Below, in pieces: positions 23,510 to 33,723 of a stretch of DNA of 64,000 bases; position 1 is the stretch's first letter, and each line of letters opens with the position of its first letter. The notes beneath the pieces were generated by a model. It was not told the DNA's origin and made no database searches. It saw only the letters and a list, made by a program, of their open reading frames with translations. This DNA is from Clostridiales bacterium (lineage in GTDB: Bacteria; Bacillota; Clostridia; Lachnospirales; Lachnospiraceae). Made by a program: the position numbers and the translations under genes. The stretch is taken from the NCBI GenBank assembly GCA_003343625.1, contig QAKV01000008.1, forward strand, positions 5,316 through 69,315, written 5' to 3'.

Positions 23510-25855
23510 TCAGATGTGGGTCACGATGATTTCGCAATCGCCTTCCACCTTCAGACGTTCTTTCGTACAAGGCAGAAAGAAACTGTCCCCGATGGAAAAC
23601 CCACACTGCTCCTGGCTGTTGGCCAGCCTTCCTTTCCCCCTGACACACAGCAGTGAGCAGAAGGAATCCGGATAGGCCGGAAGTTCCATTTCCCCATGCA
23701 GCCGAATGCTGGCGCATTCGAAATATTTACACCTGCTCAGAATCCGGAAAGTGTAGGTTTCCTTCTCCACTTCTTCATCCTGATAGCGAGGTATCTCATA
23801 GCGCCTGTAGTCCATCACTTCCAGAGCCCGTTTTACGTGCAGCGGCCGCTTGTTTCCATAGCGATCCTTTCGGTCATAGTCGTAGAGACGATAGGTGCAG
23901 TTGGAACTCTGCTGAACCTCGCAGAGAACCACGCCCTTTCCGATGGCGTGCACCGTTCCTGCCGGAATGAAATAGGCCGCTCCGTCCTCCACGGGAATCC
24001 AGTTGAGCAGCGACAGAATCGTTCCGTCCCGCAAAGCCTCTTCCACCTCCCGGCGGGACACATCACGGCGGAATCCGCAGTAAATTCCGGCGCCCTCCTC
24101 GTGTTCCAGAATATACCACATCTCGTTTTTCCCATACTCGTTTTCTTCCGCCAGGGCGTAAGCATCGTCCGGATGAACCTGTACGGAGAGGTTTTCCCGG
24201 GCGTCGATGAGCTTGACCAAAATGGGAAAACGCTCCACGGACTGGCACTTCCATCCGCAGTTTTCCCTGCCGATACGGGTCAGGTAGTCCGCAAACAGCA
24301 TACCCTTATACCGGCCGGAAGCCACGATACTCTGCCCGGCTTCATGCGCCGACATCTCCCAGCTTTCGGCCACGCAGTCATAATCGCATTTCTTGCCGTA
24401 TTTTTCCCGCAGTTTCTGTCCTCCCCACAGATAGTCCTTAAAAGCCGGCAGCAACCGGACAAAAGGCTCCGTTTTATAGCCCAGCTCCGCTTCGGTCAGA
24501 TCCCGGCTTTCCACGGAAATCAGATCCCGCTCCATGACCTCCTCCCCCGTGGAAATTTCCAGAAACACCAAAGGCTCTTCCCCGATGTTTGAAATCTGAT
24601 GCACCGTGTTCTCCGCGATCTCGATGCTGTCGTTGCTGAAATACTCTCTCTCCTGCCCGGCCAGGGCGATTCGCGCCTTCCCGTTGACGATGATCCAGTG
24701 TTCGGTTCTCCTGGCATGCTTGTGGGCATAGATAGTACGCCCCTCGTTGAGAATCACCTTTCTGACCACACACCGTCTGTCTGCGGACAGGATTTCATAG
24801 GTTCCCCAGGGCTTATAGATCACCTGGCCCATGTCGAAATAGCTCTGAAGCTCGGGATTCTCCCGCCGCAGCTCCTTGAGTTCCTCGGACGCCCCCGTTT
24901 TCCCCACATAGACGGCATCATCCGTATTGACGATGGTCACGTCCTTCAGGTGATTGGCCACTACGATGCTCCTGCTTCCCCGGTTGATGATCGTCGTATT
25001 CTCGCAGGAGTGCTGCGCCTGTCCGCGCTGATCCTCCTGCGTCATCAGCCCGCTCTCGCTTAAATCCTCCAGACTTCCCACATCTTTCCAGGAAAAAGAG
25101 GCCCGGATTACCTTTCCCTTCCTGGTTCCTTCGAATACCGTCTTTTCGATCGGCTGCGCCGGAATCTGTTCCAGCGCCTCCCTGCGGTAAAAAATGTGCT
25201 TTCCCTTTTCCACCAGGCGATCCTCAAAGGCCCGCTCACATGCTTTGAATACGTCCGGCGACTGCTGCCTGACTTCCTGTAACAGATCCCCGTTGGTAAA
25301 CAAAAACATTCCACTGTTGATCAGGTAATTTCCGGCCCTCTGATAGGTCTGCGCCTGGGAAAGAGCCGGTTTCTCCACAAACCTCTCCACGTCATCTTCC
25401 CGGTACTGCAGATACCCAAACCTGACGTCCGGCTTCGCGACAGGCATTCCGAAGACCACCAGTCCGCCGTTTTTGGCCAGAACCATCGCCCTGTTGATAT
25501 CGTCTTTATAGCTTTCTCCCCGGATCACGTGATCCGACGGAACTATGAACAAAAGCTCCGAAAGAGGGAATTCCAGACAGGCCAGCAAAATGGCCGCCGT
25601 CGTCTTCCTGGCTTCCTCCTCCAGCACCAGCCGGTAAGTGAGCCCCTGAAAAGCTTTCATCTGGTTTTCTACGATAAACTGATATTCCCGATTCGTCACA
25701 ATAATAAATTCATCGCAAAAAGCCATATTTCTCGCGATCGTTTCCTGAAAAACGGAATGGCTGCCGTGAACGGAAATAAACTGTTTCGGATAATTTTTTC
25801 TGGACAGCGGCCAGAGCCTGTCCCCTCTGCCGCCCGCCAATACCATGCACTTCAT
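23510..25855 (-). CDS. Mannose-1-P guanylyltransferase / type II PMI cupin / type I mannose-6-P isomerase fusion
   Basis: The 781-residue protein joins three units. Residues 1-275 are a GDP-mannose pyrophosphorylase nucleotidyltransferase, with GGRGDRLWPLSRKNYPKQF and the FVEKP motif. Residues 346-440 are the cupin found at the C terminus of bifunctional ManC (YKPWGTYE and HKHARRTEHWIIVNG). Residues 463-781 are a zinc-dependent class I mannose-6-phosphate isomerase (KDYLWGG, LSVQVHPDD, FIPAGTVHAIG). One chain could convert fructose-6-P to mannose-6-P and mannose-1-P to GDP-mannose; a phosphomannomutase is needed between and none is in the window. Carrying both isomerase types is unusual. It is the first gene of a run leading to punA, cdd and mtaD. 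Confidence 0.9.
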   Translation of the reverse strand: MKCMVLAGGRGDRLWPLSRKNYPKQFISVHGSHSVFQETIARNMAFCDEFIIVTNREYQFIVENQMKAFQGLTYRLVLEEEARKTTAAILLACLEFPLSELLFIVPSDHVIRGESYKDDINRAMVLAKNGGLVVFGMPVAKPDVRFGYLQYREDDVERFVEKPALSQAQTYQRAGNYLINSGMFLFTNGDLLQEVRQQSPDVFKACERAFEDRLVEKGKHIFYRREALEQIPAQPIEKTVFEGTRKGKVIRASFSWKDVGSLEDLSESGLMTQEDQRGQAQHSCENTTIINRGSRSIVVANHLKDVTIVNTDDAVYVGKTGASEELKELRRENPELQSYFDMGQVIYKPWGTYEILSADRRCVVRKVILNEGRTIYAHKHARRTEHWIIVNGKARIALAGQEREYFSNDSIEIAENTVHQISNIGEEPLVFLEISTGEEVMERDLISVESRDLTEAELGYKTEPFVRLLPAFKDYLWGGQKLREKYGKKCDYDCVAESWEMSAHEAGQSIVASGRYKGMLFADYLTRIGRENCGWKCQSVERFPILVKLIDARENLSVQVHPDDAYALAEENEYGKNEMWYILEHEEGAGIYCGFRRDVSRREVEEALRDGTILSLLNWIPVEDGAAYFIPAGTVHAIGKGVVLCEVQQSSNCTYRLYDYDRKDRYGNKRPLHVKRALEVMDYRRYEIPRYQDEEVEKETYTFRILSRCKYFECASIRLHGEMELPAYPDSFCSLLCVRGKGRLANSQEQCGFSIGDSFFLPCTKERLKVEGDCEIIVTHI

Positions 25856-25881
25856 ATCGAGGTTTCTTCCTCCTGTAGTAT

Positions 25882-25910
25882 ACTATAATGGAAAAATCCG
25901 CTTTGCACAA
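25882..25910 (-). promoter_or_regulatory. Promoter of the mannose fusion gene
   Basis: On the minus strand TTGTGC and TATAGT are separated by 17 bases, with TATACT immediately after. It lies 27 bases upstream of the start codon. Confidence 0.55.
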
Positions 25911-25949
25911 GCTCCTGTTTGAAAAGCCCTGCGGATCGCTTCGGCTCGC

Positions 25950-25978
25950 TTGACTGCCCTATCCGGATTGGATATACT
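25950..25978 (+). promoter_or_regulatory. Promoter of the YtvI-like permease gene
   Basis: TTGACT and TATACT are separated by exactly 17 bases, about 70 bases before the start codon. Confidence 0.7.
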
Positions 25979-26050
25979 AAAGAAAAGGGAAATCAGCCGG
26001 CAGATGCGGCTGTCCTTCCTTCCATTCCATACACAGAAATGAGAATCGTT

Positions 26051-27124
26051 ATGAATCTTGATCATCAGAAAAAATTCCTTATCCGTTTTAGCTTCTGGGC
26101 CATCGTCCTGGCTTTAGCTTTCGTCGTTTTGAGATTTGCGCTGGACTTTTTAATGCCGTTCATTCTGGCTTTTCTGATCGCAGCTCTCCTCGACGGGCCG
26201 ATCCGTTTTCTGCAGAAAAAGCTGCACATCAAACGGTTGTTGCCCTCTATCTTCCTGACCACTCTGTTCTTTCTCGCAGCGGGCGCCCTCCTCTCTTTTC
26301 TCGGCTTCCGGCTGTTTCTGTTCATTAAACAGAGTTTTCTGGCCCTTCCGGGCCTTTACTCCAATCTCCTGGAGCCGACTCTGCAGGCGATTTTTTCCGA
26401 TCTGGAAGAATACCTGTCCAGGCTGGAGCCTTCCGCCGTTTCTTCCGTGGAAGAAGTGACCAATTCTCTTTTAAGCTCCCTGGGAAGTTTCATTTCCGGC
26501 CTGTCCATGAAGGCCATCAGCACCATTTCCGGCCTCGCCGCTTCCATTCCCGGCACTTTTTTGAATCTGGTCATCACCATCATCGTGACCTTTTTCCTCA
26601 CCATCGATTATCCGGTTGTGACGGGTTTTCTCCTGCGTCAGCTGCCGGAGAAAGCGAAGCATTCCCTCGGTGAAAGCCGGAATTACGTCTTTGGCACCCT
26701 GCTGAAATGCATCGCCTCCTACGGCCTGATCCTGTTCATCACTTTTTCCGAACTCGCCATCGGACTATCCATACTCCGAATTCCCAACGCCGTACTCATC
26801 GCCGTCTGTATCGCGATTTTCGATATCCTTCCGGTTCTGGGAACCGGCGGGATCATGATCCCATGGGCTATCATCTGCTTCCTTCTGGGGAACTGGAAGC
26901 TGGGCATCGGTCTGCTCCTCCTCTACCTGACCATCACGGTCATCCGCAACATCATCGAGCCCAAGATCGTGGGACATCAGGTCGGACTGCATCCTGTGGT
27001 CACGCTGGCCAGCATGCTGACCGGCCTACAGCTGTTCGGCGTAATCGGCCTGTTCGGATTTCCCATCACGCTGTCCCTTTTAAAGTATTTGAACGACAGA
27101 GAAATTATTCATATCTTCAAATAG
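26051..27124 (+). CDS. AI-2E/PerM family membrane protein, YtvI-like
   Basis: The 357-residue protein has about eight hydrophobic spans in the order typical of the AI-2E family: two near the N terminus, an extracytoplasmic loop of about 90 residues (YSNLLEPTLQ to MKAISTISG), and a C-terminal bundle with DILPVLGTGGIMIPWAI and IIEPKIVGHQVGLHPVVTL, the family's best conserved segment. Firmicutes relatives include YtvI, a sporulation membrane protein, and others act as ion or small-molecule exporters. The start at 26051 is preferred, with ATG at 26039 possible; neither has a strong ribosome binding site. It stands alone and meets the next gene tail to tail. Confidence 0.88.
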   Translation: MNLDHQKKFLIRFSFWAIVLALAFVVLRFALDFLMPFILAFLIAALLDGPIRFLQKKLHIKRLLPSIFLTTLFFLAAGALLSFLGFRLFLFIKQSFLALPGLYSNLLEPTLQAIFSDLEEYLSRLEPSAVSSVEEVTNSLLSSLGSFISGLSMKAISTISGLAASIPGTFLNLVITIIVTFFLTIDYPVVTGFLLRQLPEKAKHSLGESRNYVFGTLLKCIASYGLILFITFSELAIGLSILRIPNAVLIAVCIAIFDILPVLGTGGIMIPWAIICFLLGNWKLGIGLLLLYLTITVIRNIIEPKIVGHQVGLHPVVTLASMLTGLQLFGVIGLFGFPITLSLLKYLNDREIIHIFK

Positions 27125-27126
27125 CG

Positions 27127-28455
27127 TTAATCTCGAATGCAGGTCAAGTTACAGCGGCAGGCGTTCTCCGTCGTCCCACAGGAACTGGTAAAAGCGGGCG
27201 TCTGCGCTGAGACCCGCCCCAGGGCGACGTTGTCACAAGTTCTGCCGCGCAGCGACGGGATCGGATTCGGCGCCGTTTCATATCGGTAATCGCAGCCGCA
27301 GCAGCGAATATGCCGATCGATGATATCGTGGGAGGGAACGCTGTCCAAAGGAGTGTTTACCCGGCACTGATACCGATAGAAAGGATCGTCCTGCTCCAGT
27401 GTTCCCAGCGCGACCACGCATTCTTTTTTCTGAGTATTTCCTGCCGTGGTTTCCAGCACCTTCCGCACATACCGGATGTTTGGCCGCAGCGCCAGAATTT
27501 CCGGGAAAGTCCCCTCTCCAACCACCTGCTGGTATTCTTTTTGCTCGTACTTCCACAACAATTCTTTCGCCTTATGCAGATGGGAAATCTCCTGCGTCAG
27601 GCAATCTTCCCAAATTCTTCTGATCGAGGCATCGCACTCCGTCATCATGCAGGAATAATACAGATAGCATTCCGTATATTCGTGCATCAGCAGGCTTTCC
27701 AACCAGGTCGCATCGGGATCGATAAGGCTTTCGTACTGGCTGACATGCTCCTCTTCGATCATTCCGATCTCCTGATACAGTTTGCGCCCGATGTCGGAAA
27801 CCTGATACAGATTCGCCACGTTCATATAATAGTTCATCGTCTGCTGTTCCGCCGCCGTGATGATGTTCACGTTCAGCTTCGTCAGCAGAGAGGCTTTCCC
27901 GTTTTGAATCGGGAAGAAAATGCTGTCCTTGGGATATCTGTGCTCGCTGATCGTCGGCCGTCCGGGGGTGATTTCCGTGTAACCTCCCACCAGTTTCTCC
28001 GGATAGATCCCGTACTCCAGATGAAGAAGATTGGAATACCGATACAGGTGATCGAAATCTTCCAGAAGGGCGAAATTCAACGCGTCAATCACATTGCAGT
28101 CCGTCTCCTGCTTCGCCAAAACGCTGGTCAGATCCACCGCCAGCTGCTCATAGCTGATGGTATGCTCCAGAATAGTCTCATCCTTCGGTTTCAGACAGCT
28201 GATCCGTTTCTGCTGCTGTTGTTCCACGCGGCGAACCATGGCCAGTTCCCTGCGCAGATCGTTGTCGCAGCAATGCCGGGAAAAATTCCTGGAAAACCAC
28301 TGGGCTTCGAACTCCGTTCCGTTCATCAGGATAATCCGGCATTTCGTATAAGGATCCACGGTTTCCTTGCAGTATGGGATAGGGTACAGTTTGTTCCAGT
28401 TGAGAAAAGTTTCCTCGATCGGAACCGGTTTTTCCATAAAGGGATTAAAGGACAT
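27127..28455 (-). CDS. Unknown protein with ferritin-like helical core and Cys-rich tail
   Basis: I do not recognise this 442-residue protein as a named family. Its middle (about residues 125-320) contains spaced acidic and histidine motifs on predicted helices: LLEDFDHLYRYSNLLHLEYG, MIEEEHVSQYESL, LMHEYTECYLYY and LTQEISHLHKAKELL. This pattern of paired ExxH motifs resembles ferritin-like di-metal four-helix proteins. The last 70 residues are different: cysteines in RCCGCDYRYE, RTCDN and a terminal TSSCGTTENACRCNLTCIRD. No signal peptide or membrane span is visible. It is a single gene, convergent with the YtvI-like gene, with GGAG before its start. Metal binding is inferred. Confidence 0.6.
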   Translation of the reverse strand: MSFNPFMEKPVPIEETFLNWNKLYPIPYCKETVDPYTKCRIILMNGTEFEAQWFSRNFSRHCCDNDLRRELAMVRRVEQQQQKRISCLKPKDETILEHTISYEQLAVDLTSVLAKQETDCNVIDALNFALLEDFDHLYRYSNLLHLEYGIYPEKLVGGYTEITPGRPTISEHRYPKDSIFFPIQNGKASLLTKLNVNIITAAEQQTMNYYMNVANLYQVSDIGRKLYQEIGMIEEEHVSQYESLIDPDATWLESLLMHEYTECYLYYSCMMTECDASIRRIWEDCLTQEISHLHKAKELLWKYEQKEYQQVVGEGTFPEILALRPNIRYVRKVLETTAGNTQKKECVVALGTLEQDDPFYRYQCRVNTPLDSVPSHDIIDRHIRCCGCDYRYETAPNPIPSLRGRTCDNVALGRVSAQTPAFTSSCGTTENACRCNLTCIRD

Positions 28456-28531
28456 AAATGACTCCTCCTCTTTTTCATATATAAAGTATGAATAGGGGGA
28501 GGAATTGTTGCTGCCACAGGCGCAGCTTTCA

Positions 28532-29143
28532 TTATTTTACACAGCGGGTAGCGATGAACGAAGAGATGTTGTGCTCATGCAAATTCCCTTCTCCATTCGT
28601 ATATTCCATTTCAGGTTTTCCGACAGAGATCCAATACCTTCTCGTGAGCCTCGTCCCGGCTCTGTCCGAATTCTCTATCTTATCCTGAAGGATTCCTCCG
28701 TTTTTTTCTATGATCCGCGCGGATGCAATATTTTCGTCGTTACAGGTGAGCAATACGCGATCCAGCGCCAGGTATTCCCCGATATACGCCAAAGTCTGCC
28801 GGAGCATTTCCGTTCCGATTCCCCGTCCCCAGGCCGACTTGCGTACCCAGTACCCTACATTTCCGCCGAATTGAAGCAACGCATCGGTCAGCTCGTGCCG
28901 AATGCTCACTTCTCCCCAAAACTCCGTTTCATCCGCCAGCCAAAGGTAGGTGGCGGGAACCCATCCCTTTGGCAGTTCTTTCCCTTGCTCAAAGTCCTGC
29001 GCTTTTGCGAGGAACTCTTCTCCCGACAGATCCAAAAAGGGATATGTCGATACAGGAACGCCCGATCGATACTCTTTTCTGGCTTCTTCATAGCTTTGCA
29101 GATATTCCCTGGCCGGCCGGATCAGTCTCAGCTCTTTTCCCAT
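28532..29143 (-). CDS. GNAT acetyltransferase, RimJ/RimL-like
   Basis: The 203-residue protein has the RimJ/RimL-type GNAT pattern: ELRLIRPAREYLQSYEEA at the N terminus, FGGNVGYWVRKSAWGRGIGT as the acetyl-CoA-binding motif A, and LTCNDENIASARIIEKNGG as motif B. Such enzymes acetylate protein N termini or small molecules; the substrate here is not evident. The start at 29143 is chosen because GGAG lies 6 nt upstream; ATGs at 29155 and 29161 are alternatives. It lies 45 bases past the SDR gene and may share its transcript. Confidence 0.82.
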   Translation of the reverse strand: MGKELRLIRPAREYLQSYEEARKEYRSGVPVSTYPFLDLSGEEFLAKAQDFEQGKELPKGWVPATYLWLADETEFWGEVSIRHELTDALLQFGGNVGYWVRKSAWGRGIGTEMLRQTLAYIGEYLALDRVLLTCNDENIASARIIEKNGGILQDKIENSDRAGTRLTRRYWISVGKPEMEYTNGEGNLHEHNISSFIATRCVK

Positions 29144-29188
29144 TTTAATCTCCATAGCCATTTGCAATCTACTATCTCCTATGCGCGC

Positions 29189-29980
29189 CTACTGCCCCAT
29201 GGAAGAAGTCTCAGGAAGCGTGCTTCCTCCATCGATGACGATCTGGGTTCCCGTAATATAGCTGGACTCATCGCTGGCCAAAAATGCCGCCAGTTCTCCC
29301 ACCTCTTCCGGTCTTGCCAGCCGCTTTAAGGGCACCGCATCCGCTATGGCCTGAATCGCCCGTTCCGGGCACTCCGGATCAGACTGCGCCGCCATTCCTT
29401 CCACCAGCGGGGTTCGCACATATCCCGGACATATAGCGTTGACGCGGATGTTATAATCCGCCGCTTCTCTGGCCATGGCGCGGGTAAAACCGATCAGAGC
29501 CGCCTTCGTCATCGCATAGGCTGCCTCCCCGGGATCCGCCACCATATAGCCGGTCACCGAGCTCATCACCACAATCCTTCCGTCCCTTTTTTCTTTCATA
29601 TAGGGCAAAACGGCTTTCGTCACATTCCAGACCCCTTTGATGTTGATATCGATATGGCGGTCCCGGATGACGTTGTCCGACGCGCCGAAGTCTTCCAGCG
29701 TACAAATCCCCGCATTGTTCACCAGAACGTCCACCGTTCCATAGGCGGAGATCGCCGTCTGCACCAGGTGCTCCACGCTCTTTTCATCGGATACGTCCGT
29801 CTGTACGCCGATGGCTTCATACCCCTGACTTCTCAGCTCTTCCGCCATCTGCAGGACTTTCTCTCCCCGGGCCGCCAGCACCGCTTTCGCCCCATAGCGG
29901 ACGAACGTTCTGGCGATACCTTCTCCGATCCCTTTAGACGCCCCTGTGATGATCGCAACTTTTCCCTCCAATTTTCTCAT
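29189..29980 (-). CDS. Short-chain dehydrogenase/reductase
   Basis: This 263-residue oxidoreductase shows the classical SDR features: cofactor loop GASKGIGEGIA, NNAG motif, catalytic serine in VMSSVTGYM and the YAMTK active-site motif. The C terminus (DESSYITGTQIVIDGG) is typical of the FabG/glucose dehydrogenase-like group. The substrate is not predictable. AGGAG precedes the ATG at 29980. The gdhA terminator at 30091-30129 separates it from gdhA. Confidence 0.88.
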   Translation of the reverse strand: MRKLEGKVAIITGASKGIGEGIARTFVRYGAKAVLAARGEKVLQMAEELRSQGYEAIGVQTDVSDEKSVEHLVQTAISAYGTVDVLVNNAGICTLEDFGASDNVIRDRHIDINIKGVWNVTKAVLPYMKEKRDGRIVVMSSVTGYMVADPGEAAYAMTKAALIGFTRAMAREAADYNIRVNAICPGYVRTPLVEGMAAQSDPECPERAIQAIADAVPLKRLARPEEVGELAAFLASDESSYITGTQIVIDGGSTLPETSSMGQ

Positions 29981-30090
29981 ATTCCTTCTCCTTTCCCCGA
30001 CGGGCATCCGCCGTTTCGCTCATACCCCAATTATACGAAAAAATACGGAAATTTGCCAGCTCTTCAAATCTTTAGGTTTTGTCCAGATCC

Positions 30091-30129
30091 AAAAAGGCCC
30101 CGGAAATGTTGAGTTTCCGGGGCCTTTTT
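30091..30129 (-). terminator. Rho-independent terminator of gdhA
   Basis: A perfect 16-bp stem begins AAAAAGGCCCCGG, has a 7-base loop, and ends in a T-run on both strands. It lies 18 bases past the gdhA stop. Confidence 0.92.
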
Positions 30130-30146
30130 GGATCCGTTATACGATT

Positions 30147-31523
<1,377 letters not shown>

Positions 31524-31525
31524 TT

Positions 31526-31554
31526 ATTATATACTCATTGTCCAGGATGCGCAA
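31526..31554 (-). promoter_or_regulatory. gdhA promoter
   Basis: On the minus strand TTGCGC and TATAAT are separated by 17 bases, 45 bases upstream of the gdhA start codon. Confidence 0.65.
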
Positions 31555-31588
31555 GCACTTTATTACATTACTATGAGAAATTTGTGTT

Positions 31589-32020
31589 TTAAAGATATTT
31601 TCTTAACTCTTTTATATTATTTTCTTCAAAATCCATCAGCTCTCTCGCCAGCTCCATGGACTGTTCTCCCGCCTGATCGTTGTGGTTCATCGCCTTCCAC
31701 AGACTGGAGAGCCCCATATTGCTGCCCCGAATCATCAGCTCAGCCACATGGCTGGTAGTGGTGTTCAGAAGCGTGCTGCCGTTGATGGAGGCGGACAGCA
31801 TCATACGGGCGATCTTATTCTCAGGCTCGGGCATCTGCTTGGCCGCCAGCAGCTGCGCCTTTGCCCGGTCATGCAGCTCGCCGTATTTAAATGATTCCCT
31901 GATCAGCTGCAGGGAGAGCTTGTCGTCGTAAACCTTATTTTCCATAATCTCCAGCGCATGCAGGCCCATTTCCGTGTTCTTCTGGATTTCGCGCAGCAAC
32001 TCCACATCGTCTTTCTTCAT
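31589..32020 (-). CDS. Conserved helical protein of unknown function
   Basis: The 143-residue protein is almost all helix-forming and has no signal peptide, membrane span or cysteines. Its sequence (ELLREIQKNTEMGLHALEIM, then FKYGELHDRAKAQLLAAK, then STLLNTTTSHVAELMIRGSN, and a C-terminal ELARELMDFEENNIKELRKYL) suggests a helical bundle. I do not recognise the family. It is a single gene, downstream of the SH3-protein terminator and upstream of the gdhA promoter. Confidence 0.75.
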   Translation of the reverse strand: MKKDDVELLREIQKNTEMGLHALEIMENKVYDDKLSLQLIRESFKYGELHDRAKAQLLAAKQMPEPENKIARMMLSASINGSTLLNTTTSHVAELMIRGSNMGLSSLWKAMNHNDQAGEQSMELARELMDFEENNIKELRKYL

Positions 32021-32107
32021 TTCGGCCTCCTCCTGTTTTCCCGATATAAAGTATCAAGCCATTTTTCAATGGCCTTTTCGCACCAAAAGGGGGAGATCCG
32101 ATGCAAA

Positions 32108-32148
32108 AAGGCCGAAGGTATTCCTTCTGCAGGAATCCCTCCGGCCTT
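32108..32148 (-). terminator. Rho-independent terminator of the SH3-domain gene
   Basis: AAGGCCG pairs with CGGCCTT, with an inner stem GGATTCC/GGAAT. On the minus strand it is followed by TTTT. It lies 34 bases past the SH3-domain gene. Confidence 0.85.
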
Positions 32149-32181
32149 AGTCTTTCCATTTTCCGGCCGACTATACAGTTC

Positions 32182-33501
32182 TCATTCCATCACTTTCAAA
32201 ACGTCCGTTTTCACATAGCCGATCTGTCCTTCAAAACGTACCCGCGTCCATCCATCCGCCTGCTGCATCAGGATTTCCAGCTCTCCGCCCTGATAGCAAA
32301 CGCCGATTTTGTCAGCTGTTTCGCTGGCGGATTTGCGCACATTGACCGTTTCCGCCACCATGACGGTTCCGGAAGACGGGATATCGGCGCTGACGCCCTG
32401 AGATGAGCTCTGGCCTTCCGCCGAGCTTTCTTCTCCGGCGTTCTCTTCCGCCGATTCCCCGGAATCGACTCCTTCTTCCTCCTCAGTCACTGCCTCCAGA
32501 AATTCGGACTTGATATAGGCTTCCTGTCCCTCATATTCGACTTTGGACCAGCCGTTTTCCTTGCTTTCCAGAAGCGGCAACACGTCTCCGACCTGCACTT
32601 TGCCGATCTTTTCCGCCTGCTCGCTGTCCGATGCCCGGACATTGACCACATCCGTGGCCCTCACTTCCTGTGCGTCGATCACTTCCGCGCCGGTTTCCGC
32701 CGTCTCCTGACTCTCCTGAGCGGACTCGGACCCGGTCTCCGCCTCAGCCAGCGCTTCTCCCACCTCTATCGTCAGATCCTCTTTCATCTGGGCCAAATAG
32801 TTGTTGAGCTCTTCATTCTCCACAACCGCCTCATTAAACGCCACCTGAACCCTGTTCATCAGATCCACCACATCGTCCTGGGCGGAAATTTCCTCCAGAT
32901 AAAGGTTCACATTCTCATCTACTTCTCCCTCGTGGATATAGTAGCTGCCGTCGTCCCGCGCATAGATCAGATAAGGGCTGACTCCGGGCACCATCGTATC
33001 CATATCCTGGAACTTCACTTCGTAAGAAGCGTATACCACGAAGGAATTGTCCGTCGGCCCCTTTTTCGTATAACACTTCAGATTGTTGTACGACTCGATA
33101 TAGTTACCCATCTTTTCCAGATAGATCAGGTTTTCTTCATCGATGGAATCCACCAGGGACTGAATTTTTTCTGTGTCCCCGTCTGCGACGGCCTGGTAAT
33201 ATTCCGAAATCAGAGCGTTGACCTCCGGATACGCATCCTCCTCCAGCGGAACCGCCGCGGTCTGCCCGCCCTCCGCCGTCTCCGCGCTCTCTTCAGTCGC
33301 GGTTTCCTGCGTTTCCTGTGCGGCTTTCGAGGAGGCCGGTCTGGTGGTCTTTCCGGCGATAATGCCGATCAGAATGGCCGCCGCGATGATCACGATCGCG
33401 ATGACGCCGAGCATAACGGTGACCATTTTATTCTCTTTCAAAAAACGAAAGAAGGATTTCCACTCGTTCTTCTTTTCTGACTGCTTCTTCTGTTCGCTCA
33501 T
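32182..33501 (-). CDS. Membrane-anchored protein with two bacterial SH3 domains
   Basis: The 439-residue protein has one N-terminal membrane span (about residues 28-50, VTVMLGVIAIVIIAAAILIG), so most of it is outside. A Ser/Thr/Glu-rich linker follows. Residues 90-210 form an NTF2-like segment (YPEVNALISEYYQAVADGDT and GSYYIHEGEVDENV). Two SH3b domains lie at about 285-340 (VVNVRASDSEQAEKIGKVQV) and 375-437 (ETVNVRKSASETADKIGVCY), each with the WSKVEYEGQEAYIKSEF-type core. SH3b domains usually bind cell-wall peptides. It is transcribed just downstream of tRNA-Arg. Confidence 0.85.
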   Translation of the reverse strand: MSEQKKQSEKKNEWKSFFRFLKENKMVTVMLGVIAIVIIAAAILIGIIAGKTTRPASSKAAQETQETATEESAETAEGGQTAAVPLEEDAYPEVNALISEYYQAVADGDTEKIQSLVDSIDEENLIYLEKMGNYIESYNNLKCYTKKGPTDNSFVVYASYEVKFQDMDTMVPGVSPYLIYARDDGSYYIHEGEVDENVNLYLEEISAQDDVVDLMNRVQVAFNEAVVENEELNNYLAQMKEDLTIEVGEALAEAETGSESAQESQETAETGAEVIDAQEVRATDVVNVRASDSEQAEKIGKVQVGDVLPLLESKENGWSKVEYEGQEAYIKSEFLEAVTEEEEGVDSGESAEENAGEESSAEGQSSSQGVSADIPSSGTVMVAETVNVRKSASETADKIGVCYQGGELEILMQQADGWTRVRFEGQIGYVKTDVLKVME

Positions 33502-33543
33502 GTAATCCCAACCTTTTTTTGAATATTACCCCTGCATAAAAAA

Positions 33544-33683
33544 TCAGAGTGATGCGGAATGCAACCGACAGGAATCGAACCTGCATTAAAGGCGTCGGAG
33601 GCCTCCGTTCTATCCGTTAGACTACGGTTGCTCAATAAATCGTAATATACTAGATATTACAGAATTGTTACGCATCACTCTGA
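33544..33683 (-). repeat. 13-bp inverted repeat enclosing the tRNA gene
   Basis: TCAGAGTGATGCG (33544-33556) is the exact reverse complement of CGCATCACTCTGA (33671-33683). On the minus strand the second arm is followed by a run of six T, so the pair resembles a terminator whose loop holds the complete tRNA. Confidence 0.75.
33561..33631 (-). tRNA. tRNA-Arg (anticodon CCG)
   Basis: A 71-base cloverleaf reads on the minus strand from GCAACCG to CGGTTGC, with a complete 7-bp acceptor stem. The D arm is TCTAACGGATAGA, and the anticodon stem GAGGC/GCCTT holds the loop CTCCGAC, giving anticodon CCG, which reads CGG. The TpsiC arm is GCAGG-TTCGAAT-CCTGT. The 3' CCA is not encoded (ATTCC follows). 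It is enclosed by the inverted repeat at 33544-33683. Confidence 0.95.
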
Positions 33684-33723
33684 AACATAATAACATATGA
33701 GTTTCATCTTGTCCAGACTTTTT

